A DNA stretch of 64,000 bases from Lysinibacillus sp. 2017 (GTDB lineage Bacteria > Bacillota > Bacilli > Bacillales_A > Planococcaceae), in assembly GCF_003073375.1 (NCBI RefSeq), contig NZ_CP029002.1, forward strand, positions 3,384,001 to 3,448,000. Reading direction: 5' to 3'. The notes under the pieces were generated by a model. The model was not told where the DNA came from. It did not search any database and worked only from the letters and a program-made list of their open reading frames with translations. The position numbers and the translations under genes are program-made. Below, in pieces: positions 32,990 to 41,398 of this stretch (positions are counted from its first letter, which is position 1; each line of letters opens with the position of its first letter).

Positions 32990-33835
32990 TCACATTTCTT
33001 CATTATTAAATTGTTCTATAGCTTTTTTTCGCCACTTATTTGCTTGTTCGCTCTTACGTAGTTCATAAATTCCAGCTAATTTATTGCTTGCCTCATAATC
33101 TCCGAGCATCGAAGCTTGTTTATAATAATGAATCGCATTTTCCTCATTCTGTGTGGTACCTTCACCCATTTCATAACAATAGGCCACATTAAAAATAGCA
33201 TCTACATGAAATTGTTCCGCAGCCTTTAAAAACCAATCAAATGCGTGTACTGTATTTTGCTTTTGTCCAAGCTCCCCCGTAAAATAAATCATACCCATTC
33301 GATACATCGCCTCCGCATAACCTTCTATTGCGGATTGTTCATAATGTTGTAGCGCGAATTCATCACTTTGTTCTGTCCCTATGCCTTGTTCGTACATAAT
33401 CCCTAACGTGTACTTTGCCTCAGCAACTCCCACATGAGCTGCTTTTGTAAACCACTCAAATGCTTTTCGTTCATCTACTTCTGTACCCTCGCCATTAAAA
33501 TACATATCTGCGAGATTATTCATTGCATCCGCATGATCTAATAAAGCGGCACGTTCGTAAAGTTCAAATGCTAGTTGTTCGTTCCCCCTGTTACCGAGCG
33601 ATTCAAAATAACAATTGGCTAATTCATAAAATGCATACGGATCTTCCATTAAAGTGGCTTCGTCTAACAATGCATACATTTCATCATAGTTCTTGTGTTG
33701 CTTGTATAATAATGCGACATTTATCATTGCTTGAATTTGTTTGCTTTTTGCCTGTTCAAATTGTGTGAGCCAGTACGTGACACTTTCTAATGGTGCCACC
33801 TCTTGTACGAAACGTTCAAACTGTTGTTCATCCAT
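32990..33835 (-). CDS. Sel1-like repeat protein
   Basis: The 281-residue cytoplasmic protein has about six Sel1-type TPR repeats (for example ALLDHADAMNNLADMYFNGE and AAHVGVAEAKYTLGIMYEQG). These form an alpha-solenoid for protein-protein contacts. AGGAGG precedes the ATG, 11 nt after the lysR stop. The partner is unknown. Confidence 0.85.
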   Translation of the reverse strand: MDEQQFERFVQEVAPLESVTYWLTQFEQAKSKQIQAMINVALLYKQHKNYDEMYALLDEATLMEDPYAFYELANCYFESLGNRGNEQLAFELYERAALLDHADAMNNLADMYFNGEGTEVDERKAFEWFTKAAHVGVAEAKYTLGIMYEQGIGTEQSDEFALQHYEQSAIEGYAEAMYRMGMIYFTGELGQKQNTVHAFDWFLKAAEQFHVDAIFNVAYCYEMGEGTTQNEENAIHYYKQASMLGDYEASNKLAGIYELRKSEQANKWRKKAIEQFNNEEM

Positions 33836-33846
33836 TATTAGTCCTC

Positions 33847-34749
33847 CTAGCTTTCATTCGTCTGATTTTTTCGATTTTGAAAATAGTCCACTAAGTATTG
33901 TTTGAATTCCATTGCTGCAGGAGGTAAATAACGATTTTTTGCCCATGAAACCCCAACAGAACGATAACAAGGTGGATCCACTTTCAACCGTTTTACTTTA
34001 TAATCATCTAATCCTTTAATATTTGGAATGAGTGATACCCCCATACCTGCACTTACGAAGCCTGCAACTGTATGCATTTCTTCTGCCGCAAATGTTGTAT
34101 TGAGTTCTATTCCTTCATTTAGGAAAAATTCATCCACTAATTGACGTAGCGAATTCCCTTTTTTAATCGCGATAAAGGGCTCTGACTTAATTTCCTCCAA
34201 ACGAATTGTCTTTCTTTTTGCAAGCGGATGGGTATTTGGTACAATAACAAAAAGTTCTTCAACAAAGAGCTCTTCTGTCACGATTTCAATGACCTTGGAT
34301 TCGATTTTTTGCGATAAGCATAAATCAATAGCGCCCTCTTCTAAGCGCTTTAATAAATTTAATGATGTCGCTTGAGTTAAGGAAAATTGCATATTTGGGA
34401 AGATTTTCGATGTTGTAGCTATGAGTTCAGGAACCATCTCCATACCAAGTGTATGAATAAATCCAAACGATACTTCTCCTGAACCTGGTTTAATAATATC
34501 TTCAAATTCTTCTTTAATTCGTTCATATTCGTCTAAAATAATGTTGACGCTTTGCAAAAAAAGTTGGCCAAAGCGATTTAAATAAATGGAACGCCCTTCA
34601 CGATCAAATAATGGAACACCCAAAACGTGCTCAATGTTCGAAATTGACTTACTTAACGCCGGTTGGGAAATCGACAAAACTTCCGCCGCACGTGTCATAT
34701 GTTGCATCGTAGCAACGATTTTGAAATAGTGTAGTTGTTCAATCTCCAT
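33847..34749 (-). CDS. LysR-family transcriptional regulator
   Basis: The 300-residue regulator has an N-terminal winged HTH (MEIEQLHYFKIVATMQHMTRAAEVLSISQPALSKSI, shown in part) and a periplasmic-binding-type effector domain with QATSLNLLKRL and GMGVSLIPN. It is divergent from the esterase gene at 34946 and heads a set with the Sel1 and hydrolase genes. Either could be its target. The effector is unknown. Confidence 0.9.
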   Translation of the reverse strand: MEIEQLHYFKIVATMQHMTRAAEVLSISQPALSKSISNIEHVLGVPLFDREGRSIYLNRFGQLFLQSVNIILDEYERIKEEFEDIIKPGSGEVSFGFIHTLGMEMVPELIATTSKIFPNMQFSLTQATSLNLLKRLEEGAIDLCLSQKIESKVIEIVTEELFVEELFVIVPNTHPLAKRKTIRLEEIKSEPFIAIKKGNSLRQLVDEFFLNEGIELNTTFAAEEMHTVAGFVSAGMGVSLIPNIKGLDDYKVKRLKVDPPCYRSVGVSWAKNRYLPPAAMEFKQYLVDYFQNRKNQTNES

Positions 34750-34806
34750 TTTTTATACCTCACATCATTAATAACTTTTTGTAATCAAAACAATAGAAAT
34801 AATAAA

Positions 34807-34836
34807 TTGTACTTATACATTTATACCTTTTATAAT
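34807..34836 (+). promoter_or_regulatory. candidate promoter of the esterase gene
   Basis: TTGTAC (34807-34812), an 18-bp spacer and TATAAT (34831-34836) lie in the lysR-esterase divergent region, about 110 nt upstream of the esterase start. Confidence 0.5.
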
Positions 34837-34945
34837 AGTCGGTAGCAACAAGTTTTCATATCAAATTACTTTTGAAATTACAATAGATTTTTATAAAAAT
34901 TTATAAATTTGACATAATTAACTTCACAAAGGGGTCTAACAGACA

Positions 34946-35692
34946 ATGAAACTCATCGCGCCGAAACCTTTTACAATCGAAGCTGGAAAACGTGCTGTTT
35001 TATTACTACACGGTTTTACTGGTAACACAAATGATGTAAAACGTTTAGGGAAATACTTAGCTGATCGTAATTACACTGTACATGCACCATTATATAAAGG
35101 CCACGGTGGTGGTCCTGATTTATTGATTCAATCCAGTCCAATTGATTGGTGGAATAGTGTTATCGAGGGCTATGATGAACTTCGTAACCGTGGTTATGAA
35201 GAAATCGCGGTGGCTGGTGTTTCTCTTGGTGGAATCTTCTCATTAAAACTTGGTGAAGAACGTCCAACAAAGGCAATTGTTCCCATGTCTGCTCCTGCCA
35301 TGTCAAAAAATACAGATAGCTTGCAAAATCGTATCGTCGATTATGCAATTAACTATAAAAAATTAGCTGGTACATACGATGAATCAGTTGATAGTCGCTC
35401 AAAAATTGCGGAGCTTGTTAAAATGCCTTCATTAAATTATTTACAAAGTCTAATAAACGATACAAGCGAAAAATTAAATGTCATCCAAACACCCGTACAT
35501 ATTTTACGTGGATTAGAAGATGATGACTATTATTGCGAAAGTGCAGACCTAATTTATAACTCTGTTAATTCCCGTATCAGGTCAGTGAAAACCTTCATTA
35601 ACTCTGGCCATATTTTAACATTAGGGAAAGAGCGTGAATTAGTATTTGAAGAAATTTATCGTTTCTTTGAAGGCTTAAAATGGAACGACTAA
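34946..35692 (+). CDS. carboxylesterase, Est30-like
   Basis: The 248-residue alpha/beta hydrolase has the oxyanion segment LLLHGFTGN (about 20-28), nucleophile Ser in GVSLGG (near 93), Asp in GLEDDDYY and His in NSGHILTL. Overall it resembles the small thermostable carboxylesterases of Bacillales (Est30/YvaK), which cleave medium-chain esters. AAAGGGGT precedes the ATG. In many relatives the gene sits by secG-rnr-smpB; here it is alone. Confidence 0.85.
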   Translation: MKLIAPKPFTIEAGKRAVLLLHGFTGNTNDVKRLGKYLADRNYTVHAPLYKGHGGGPDLLIQSSPIDWWNSVIEGYDELRNRGYEEIAVAGVSLGGIFSLKLGEERPTKAIVPMSAPAMSKNTDSLQNRIVDYAINYKKLAGTYDESVDSRSKIAELVKMPSLNYLQSLINDTSEKLNVIQTPVHILRGLEDDDYYCESADLIYNSVNSRIRSVKTFINSGHILTLGKERELVFEEIYRFFEGLKWND

Positions 35693-35704
35693 TCGTGTGT
35701 CCCT

Positions 35705-35783
35705 TTGCAAAAACCCCCGTTTTTGCAATGATATAATAAACGAGCGTTGAATGGATCCCCGTCCATTCAACGCTCGTTTTATT
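35705..35783. terminator. tandem hairpins between esterase and SGNH hydrolase genes
   Basis: The first hairpin is TTGCAAAAAC / GTTTTTGCAA with loop CCCC and no T-run. The second (35739-35783) is a 16-bp stem, AACGAGCGTTGAATGG with its complement, followed by TTTATTTTT. The second is a strong terminator that can serve the converging genes. Confidence 0.85.
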
Positions 35784-35789
35784 TTTATA

Positions 35790-37175
35790 TTATTGCTCAG
35801 ATAAGGCTAACATAATAATTTTTGCTAATTGCGCACGTGTTACCTTATCTGCTGGAGCAAATGTTGTTGCACTTGTTCCTTCAACAATACCACTTTCATA
35901 CAAAAAGTTTACTGCTGTTTTTGTTTCGTCATCATATTTTGCCATATCTTTAAATGGCATTGAAGCTGTTGGCGTATATTCTTCTCCCGTTAAATTATTG
36001 GATAAGCGTAGTAACATTAATGCCAATTGAGCACGTGTTAATTCACCTTTAGGATTGAACGAACCACCGTTTTCTTTAATTAGTCCCGCTTCATAGGCTG
36101 CTGCCACTTCGATTTGTGTTTGTTGATCGTATTGACTAATGTCTTTGAATGGTGCTGACGTTGTAGCTTTTAAGTCAAACGCACGGGCAAGTACTGAAAC
36201 CACTTGTACACGTGACATACTTACACTTGGCTTAAATGTTCCGTCATCATAGCCTTTTAAAATTCCTAAATCATACGCTGCAATAATATATTCTCGTGCC
36301 CAATGTTTTGAGATATCTGGGAAGTAATCAAAATCGATGTCTTCTTCTGGTACGATATCCTCAAAATCATAATCAATATCATTTAAAAATGCAGTTACAT
36401 AATCTAGCATCATTTTTTCGGCAACCACTTCATAGCCTGCCTCACCCAAATGCACATTATTTGGATTTGGTAAGTATTCTAAATGATTACTTGCGATAAT
36501 ATCTGCTACCTCTGAGAAAACACCCTCATTTTTTTCAACAACGGCTTTAATGGCATTATTCATCGTTGAAACTAATGTATTAAGTTGTGTTTGAATTGCT
36601 GCATCTTGTAAGTATGGATATGGATTATATAGCCCCATAACGATAACATCAGCATCTGGATTTATTTTTTTGATTTCAGCAAAAATTTTCTCATAATTTG
36701 CTGATACCGTTTGAATTGTTTGTAAAACAGCTGGCAAATCAAAAGTAAATTGTCCTGATTCTGAGCGATTCACATATTTTAAAACATCATTTGCACCAAC
36801 ACTAAGCGAAATTAAATCTGCTTGTTTAATCGCTTTATGAATTGTCGTTGTAGTTTGTGAAGGTCCATCTAAATCATAAATATTTTTCGTTACATCCGCT
36901 TGAATGTCATTTAATACGTTCACTGTCGTATAACCTGGGAATGAAAATCCTTTATTGAACTGAATTTGATTCACTTCGTCTGTATACTGTAATGCAATAA
37001 AATCTGCATAACCATAACCAATTTCATGATTTTCATTCATACCAGCTGCCAACGAGTCCCCAAGTGCTAAATAATTTAGTTGTTCCTCTGTTGTCTCTGC
37101 TTGAACATTTGTTGAAAACGGCAACACTACTTGTAAAACTAATAATAATGTTGCAAAAACGCTAAACTTTTTCAT
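35790..37175 (-). CDS. secreted SGNH (GDSL) hydrolase with three SLH domains
   Basis: The 461-residue product has a Sec signal peptide (MKKFSVFATLLLVLQVVLPF, cleavage near QAE). An SGNH esterase domain follows with block I LALGDSLAAGM, block III SVGANDVL and block V NNVHLGEAGY. Three SLH domains span residues ~285-461, each with an ITRAQ/SRVQ-like core (MSRVQVV, LTRAQLA, VTRAQLA). SLH domains bind pyruvylated secondary wall polymer, so the enzyme should be held at the surface. GGGGGAATTGG precedes the start. Substrate unknown. Confidence 0.9.
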   Translation of the reverse strand: MKKFSVFATLLLVLQVVLPFSTNVQAETTEEQLNYLALGDSLAAGMNENHEIGYGYADFIALQYTDEVNQIQFNKGFSFPGYTTVNVLNDIQADVTKNIYDLDGPSQTTTTIHKAIKQADLISLSVGANDVLKYVNRSESGQFTFDLPAVLQTIQTVSANYEKIFAEIKKINPDADVIVMGLYNPYPYLQDAAIQTQLNTLVSTMNNAIKAVVEKNEGVFSEVADIIASNHLEYLPNPNNVHLGEAGYEVVAEKMMLDYVTAFLNDIDYDFEDIVPEEDIDFDYFPDISKHWAREYIIAAYDLGILKGYDDGTFKPSVSMSRVQVVSVLARAFDLKATTSAPFKDISQYDQQTQIEVAAAYEAGLIKENGGSFNPKGELTRAQLALMLLRLSNNLTGEEYTPTASMPFKDMAKYDDETKTAVNFLYESGIVEGTSATTFAPADKVTRAQLAKIIMLALSEQ

Positions 37176-37567
37176 CCAATTCCCCCCTATTTGTGAAACT
37201 AGTTCATAATTATAGAGTATCTTATTATAAAAGACAAAATACAATATATTTGTAACTTTTAGGCCATTTGATTCTATTTCCTTAACTATATTAATATAAC
37301 ACCTATCCATGAATAAATTTTATTTTCCCCATCAATCCCTCTATATCTAAGTCACGCACACTATTTGGATTATAAATTTCTTTATAAAATCCTTTATATT
37401 CTATACGACACACCTCTTAAATGCTTATTAAAATAAGTATATTTGTATAACCGATTTAGGGAGCATTCTCGAAAAATAGGTACAATAAACATGGTATACC
37501 TTTATTTATCGATGGTTTTTTGACATAGTTTGTGACTTTCTATTTAATATTCAAAAGCTCGGGAAGT
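37176..37567. other. intergenic, no gene seen; promoter-like site
   Basis: No coding frame is supported. A plus-strand TTGACA (37520-37525), 17-bp spacer and TTTAAT (37543-37548) form a good promoter match. It points at the decayed glycosyltransferase fragment and the SASP gene. Confidence 0.5.
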
Positions 37568-37678
37568 GGTTTTATTGTTTGTTCAGCTTTTATCAACAAT
37601 GAAGAGGCTGTCATTGTACGCTGTTTAGATTCAGTTTAGGATTTAGTGGATGAAATTAATATTGTAGATACCAAATGA
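37568..37678 (+). pseudogene. fragment of a family 2 glycosyltransferase
   Basis: One frame reads SAFINNEEAVIVRCLDSV, a stop, then DLVDEINIVDTK. This matches the N-terminal segment of GT2 glycosyltransferases (NEEAxIxRCLDSVxDLVDEIIIVDTGS). An in-frame TAG, no start codon and loss of everything after the first DxD-proximal strand mark it as a relic of about 37 codons. Confidence 0.6.
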
Positions 37679-37838
37679 ATTAGCTATCGAACTTAATTCA
37701 GGTGGCAAACTAAAATGGAATAATTTGATCATGTCATCGTATCAAATTTCCATTGTTAAAGTTATTCATTTATCTCATATACTAGCTGAGGATATTTTTT
37801 TAAAACCTGCTTATATTAATGGAAAGGGAGGTGCGATT

Positions 37839-38162
37839 ATGACCCAGATACAAAATAAACTGCAACAAATGAAATTAGAAATAGCAGCAGAATTCGGAAT
37901 TGAGAACTACGATTTGATTGATAAAGGTGAATTACCTTCTAGAATGAATGGTAAAATCGGTGGTGAAATGACCAAGAGGCTAATTGAATTAGGAAAAATG
38001 CAATTAGTTCAAATGTCGCAACGAGAATTAGTACCTATACTCGTAAAAAGAGAACAAGTTATGAAAAAGCAACTTATGCTTCCTTGGCCTGAACAGTACA
38101 GTGGGGATTTTTTGCCAGCCCATTTTCATTATAATTCCCAAAAGAATAACTTTTATAAGTAA
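37839..38162 (+). CDS. alpha/beta-type small acid-soluble spore protein with long C-terminal extension
   Basis: The 107-residue product contains the SASP core: LQQMKLEIAAEFGIENYD with the GPR-protease site (Glu-Phe in AEFGI), then SRMNGKIGGEMTKRLIELG, matching the SRxNGxVGGxMTKRL signature. Such proteins coat spore DNA and protect it from UV. Unlike usual 60-75-residue SASPs, about 45 extra residues follow (VPILVKREQVMKK to NNFYK). The ATG at 37839 has GGGAGGTG 6 nt upstream; longer in-frame starts lack a site. Its terminator is the integrase-derived hairpin at 38194. Confidence 0.75.
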   Translation: MTQIQNKLQQMKLEIAAEFGIENYDLIDKGELPSRMNGKIGGEMTKRLIELGKMQLVQMSQRELVPILVKREQVMKKQLMLPWPEQYSGDFLPAHFHYNSQKNNFYK

Positions 38163-38191
38163 CTTTTATTAAGTGAATCACAAAAGAAATA

Positions 38192-38236
38192 AAAGAAGCG
38201 TCTCACAAGTTTATTCAACTCATGAGACGCTTCTTT
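38192..38236 (+). pseudogene. 3'-end fossil of a tyrosine integrase
   Basis: The frame reads KEASHKFIQLMRRF, nearly the C-terminus of the intact integrase at 51661-52872 (KEASHKFAQLMRRFD). About 36 of 42 bases are identical. As with the intact gene, an attachment-type repeat follows within about 10-20 nt. Everything upstream of this piece is gone. Confidence 0.75.
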
Positions 38237-38239
38237 TTT
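38194..38239 (+). terminator. terminator formed by the integrase fossil
   Basis: AGAAGCGTCTCA and TGAGACGCTTCT are a perfect 12-bp stem with a 17-nt loop and T6. It lies 32 nt past the SASP stop codon. Confidence 0.85.
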
Positions 38240-38245
38240 CTTACA

Positions 38246-38300
38246 ATGTTAGCAAATCACTTTCACCTTACATACAAACGCTTGTTTATCAAGGGTTTGA
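38246..38300 (+). repeat. left attachment-type repeat of the island
   Basis: A 34-bp block (38246-38279), a 7-nt variable spacer and a 14-bp block (38287-38300) are repeated in the same order and orientation at 52892-52946. The outer core contains CAAAC and GGGTTTG arms. It marks the boundary distal to groEL. Confidence 0.8.
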
Positions 38301-38311
38301 GTATAAGAAAC

Positions 38312-38491
38312 GCGGGCTAAGATCGCCACATCGTGTGGCAACGCCCGCATGACCGAGATCGAACTAAGGTTCAAAGGCTAAAACCGCGACGTCCTGTCGC
38401 AACGCCTTTGTCACCACGTCCATGTATAAAGGAAGTCAAGCTAAACTCGCCACATCGTGTGGCAACGCTTGACTGACCCGCATCGTGCGGG
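38312..38491. repeat. array of nested hairpins with covarying stems
   Basis: Three units share the plan outer arm - CTAA + CG - inner hairpin - AACG - outer arm. Outer arms differ but always pair: GCGGGC/GCCCGC (38312/38343), CAAAGGC/GCCTTTG (38372/38404), GTCAAGC/GCTTGAC (38435/38467). Inner hairpins are GCCACA-TCG-TGTGGC twice and GCGAC-GTCCT-GTCGC once. A fourth simple hairpin CCCGCA-TCG-TGCGGG follows at 38477. The stretch is visibly GC-richer than its surroundings. Inverted 14-bp motifs CACTTTCACCTTAC (38258) and GTAAGGTGAAAGTG (38509) flank it. It is not a gene; a reading frame across it is fortuitous. Confidence 0.85.
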
Positions 38492-38521
38492 CCTACATCA
38501 TTCCTGGCGTAAGGTGAAAGT

Positions 38522-38922
38522 GTGTAATATCTATCACGATGTGTTCCAAAAGTGCGGTAAATCAAGGTTTATGGAAATCATAACTGTAACATCTTTCATG
38601 ATAATTAATCTTTTTTCATCAGATTGCGTTAGCAAAATGTTAGCATGCACCTCTGCTTTCTTCTTCCGTACTTCAATCGAAGATTTTATTCTAGATTATT
38701 TACTCTAATTACAACAAGTGCTTCGCTTCTTTTACAGAATGTTAATTGTGGCTGATATTTCGATGAATAATTACTCTTAATAAAGGTGATTGCTTAATAG
38801 CCTCACCAACTAATTTGCTTAATCCAACGCAGCAGCCTTATACTTATCAGTGATTTCAAAAACCTTATTATTTACTTCATTATTTTTATTACCAATTTAC
38901 CAACTCCATTTAATATGCAATT
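38522..38922. other. island left arm, no gene seen
   Basis: The stretch is AT-rich without a supported frame. At 38628-38645 it carries the 18-bp GTTAGCAAAATGTTAGCA that also precedes the right attachment repeat (52883-52900). This may be an integrase arm site. Confidence 0.5.
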
Positions 38923-41022
38923 TTATTGATTAAAAAATTTTTTCAAAGCTTTCTCAGTAATTGAGTAATATCTTTTTCCATTAGTGTAATAAGAAATATA
39001 TTTTGTCTCATCTGTAGTTATTTTTTCAATAGCCTTTGTTATTGCCAAATGGTGTTTATCTAATACATCGCCCAATTGTTTAGCTGTCATTGGTGAATTT
39101 TCATTAAACAAAGTTCTTAAAATATTCATACAAACATCTGGAAGGGATTCATTTTTCCATTTTTCTTGAAGTTCTTTTTGTAAACTAACATACTCATCTT
39201 TAGCCCTAAGAGTAATTTTTTGACCACAGTTAACACATCTTCCATGTTTCTCTATTATTATTAAATCTTGATCATCAAACTCATAAGAACATTTTTCACA
39301 TATATTGGTTTTACTTTTCCGGAAAAAATTATTAATAAATTCATCTAAATCAAATTCTGGTTGTCTCCAATAATCATATCTATTTCTAAGTTTAGGTCTC
39401 CCATAGTCTATTTTCTTTTCCATGCAAAAACCATAGTTTAAACCGAAATAAGAAATCTTTGATCCATCAGCTTCTTTAGGACTTCCTTCATTAAATTTTG
39501 TCACAATAAAATACAACTCTAAAGTCTTTAATAACTTATCGTTATTAGTTCTTATACTAAAATGTGAAGTTGGAACCCATAAAGCAGAGGTAGCGCGACT
39601 TTTACTTTCAATGGTATCTATAAATATTTTTTTTAATTTTGATTTATTATTTGTATAAAGTTTAACTATATCCCTCTTAGTTTGGTACTGGGTTTCGACA
39701 ATCTCATCAGCAAATTTATTTTGAATTAGTTGTGTAATCATTCCTTCTTCATCATCATAAAATGATTGCTTATATCTTATATCATTCTTAAAATCCGGCA
39801 GAATATTTCTATTAAAGTAACTTAATGAAGCATTTTCCAAATCTACAATCTGAATTTTTTTCCCCTTCGAAATACTACTTAACATGCAATAATTCAAGAT
39901 AAATCCTAATGCTCTCGGTATACCTGATGATATGTAAAATAGCATTGTAAGATATTCATTTAAACTTTCTGTACCGGTATCAAAAATATCATCTAATTCT
40001 ATATCTTGATTCACATAATATTTTAATCTTTTCTCTAAAGTTCTTTGTACATAATTAATTGTAGTACTTTCCACCTTATCATACGTAGAAGATAGAGGAC
40101 CAAATGCATCGTAAAAATCAAGTGAAATAACAGGTAGTTTAGTACTATCTATATTCCCTAAATATGTTCTTGTAGGATAACCTGCTAACTTAATTACGAA
40201 AGAATCATTGTAAGAACTTATAATTGGTGCTATAAGTGAATCTACAATTACTTTTTGATTTTCTTTACTTAATTCACTAAAATCATCTAAAAATAAATAA
40301 ACTTTATCTTTACCTTTTGACTTTAATATTTTTGTAAATTCTTTTAGTATGTTATGTACAGAAAAAATTCTAATTTCATTCTTAGTGAAAGTTTCAGTTA
40401 TTTCATCACTCTTTATTTTTTCATATTCCCCATTCCCTTGTAGTAATGAACCACTTATTACTTCCTCTAGATTTGTGTCTACTGCAACTTTCTTATTTGT
40501 TTGTTCTAATTGTTTTTTTACTGTTTCAATCTTTCTTCTGAACTCCGGGTCAATATACTCCCCATTTTCTATTTTAGAGAATAATTCATTAAAGACTCTC
40601 TTTGATGAGAATAAACTAGTACACTTTTCTTTCATTTTTTCAAATATTGCTGTTAGAAAGTTCTTATACATCATATCCTTTTGAAGGATTTCTTTTAGTT
40701 TATCTGTTGTATCTATTGATTCTAATTCTTCTATACAAGTCTGAAGATTTATGTATACAGAAAAAAGATTTTTTGTACTATCAATTTCCTTTTCTGCCGA
40801 CATAAAAATTGTCGATTTCCCAGTACCCCTTCTCCCTAAAAATAAAGTGTGGTTTTCATCCTTTGCTTGTCTTAATACATAATCATCATTAAATAAATCA
40901 ACATATAAATCCTTTACAATACTTTTTCCATTTTCTTGTATATCAGGTCGTCCACTCTTTTGTAATGATTTAAAAGCCTTTTCTATACTAGTAGATACCG
41001 CTTGAAGTTCAAATTCATTCAT
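38923..41022 (-). CDS. large P-loop ATPase with zinc ribbon and C-terminal winged helix
   Basis: The 699-residue protein has Walker A GRRGTGKST (63-71), Walker B VYLFLDD (241-247) and a sensor-2-like SSGIPRALG (366-373), the layout of Orc/STAND-type ATPases. A four-Cys zinc ribbon lies at 575-599 (CEKC and CVNC). The last ~80 residues look like a winged helix (MTAKQLGDVLDKHHLAITKA). GAGGGGAA precedes the ATG. I do not recognise a named family. In this island, next to a CHAT protease operon, a role as a sensor or effector ATPase in phage defence is inferred. A 620-bp gap and a hairpin separate it from the CHAT gene, so it probably has its own promoter. Confidence 0.8.
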   Translation of the reverse strand: MNEFELQAVSTSIEKAFKSLQKSGRPDIQENGKSIVKDLYVDLFNDDYVLRQAKDENHTLFLGRRGTGKSTIFMSAEKEIDSTKNLFSVYINLQTCIEELESIDTTDKLKEILQKDMMYKNFLTAIFEKMKEKCTSLFSSKRVFNELFSKIENGEYIDPEFRRKIETVKKQLEQTNKKVAVDTNLEEVISGSLLQGNGEYEKIKSDEITETFTKNEIRIFSVHNILKEFTKILKSKGKDKVYLFLDDFSELSKENQKVIVDSLIAPIISSYNDSFVIKLAGYPTRTYLGNIDSTKLPVISLDFYDAFGPLSSTYDKVESTTINYVQRTLEKRLKYYVNQDIELDDIFDTGTESLNEYLTMLFYISSGIPRALGFILNYCMLSSISKGKKIQIVDLENASLSYFNRNILPDFKNDIRYKQSFYDDEEGMITQLIQNKFADEIVETQYQTKRDIVKLYTNNKSKLKKIFIDTIESKSRATSALWVPTSHFSIRTNNDKLLKTLELYFIVTKFNEGSPKEADGSKISYFGLNYGFCMEKKIDYGRPKLRNRYDYWRQPEFDLDEFINNFFRKSKTNICEKCSYEFDDQDLIIIEKHGRCVNCGQKITLRAKDEYVSLQKELQEKWKNESLPDVCMNILRTLFNENSPMTAKQLGDVLDKHHLAITKAIEKITTDETKYISYYTNGKRYYSITEKALKKFFNQ

Positions 41023-41398
41023 TTCTTATTTCCCCTCTCATCAAATATAACTTCTATCTTGATATTTTTAGTTTAGTGATTACAACCAAAAAATTAATTT
41101 CCAAAAATAGTTCCATTTAATTTTACCACATTTAAATTTTGTATTTTTATAACCTTCTATAATTTTTAAATAACCTAAAATTATCGATATTTTTTGTTTT
41201 TCTTATCCTCCAACCAAGAACTCTCCGAAATTTATGTAATAGCATATTAAATCTAATATTCTCGTCTACTGGTGAGATGAATCGATGCAAAAAGCTAACC
41301 TCTAATGCTAATTCCACCATTTTATGTATTAAACAATAGCTCTATATAGCTTCCAAAAATTTAAAGTTTTAGTGAGTAATAATTTTTAATTTTCCTAA
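41023..41398. other. AT-rich intergenic, no gene seen
   Basis: This separates the ATPase gene from a recombinase relic. No frame with a ribosome-binding site was found. The ATPase promoter should lie in its first 100 bp, but I could not single one out. Confidence 0.5.

Noticed and set aside
38312-38491. CRISPR array
   Set aside because: Only three units, with variable arms that pair within each unit; there are no constant direct repeats with unique spacers and no cas genes.
38312-38491. Integron attC sites
   Set aside because: The units are hairpins, but the GTTRRRY/RYYYAAC core sites and any integron integrase are missing.
38371-38565. A 64-codon minus-strand frame across the hairpin array
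   Set aside because: It runs through the palindromic repeat, has no ribosome-binding site, and its residues simply reflect the repeat units.
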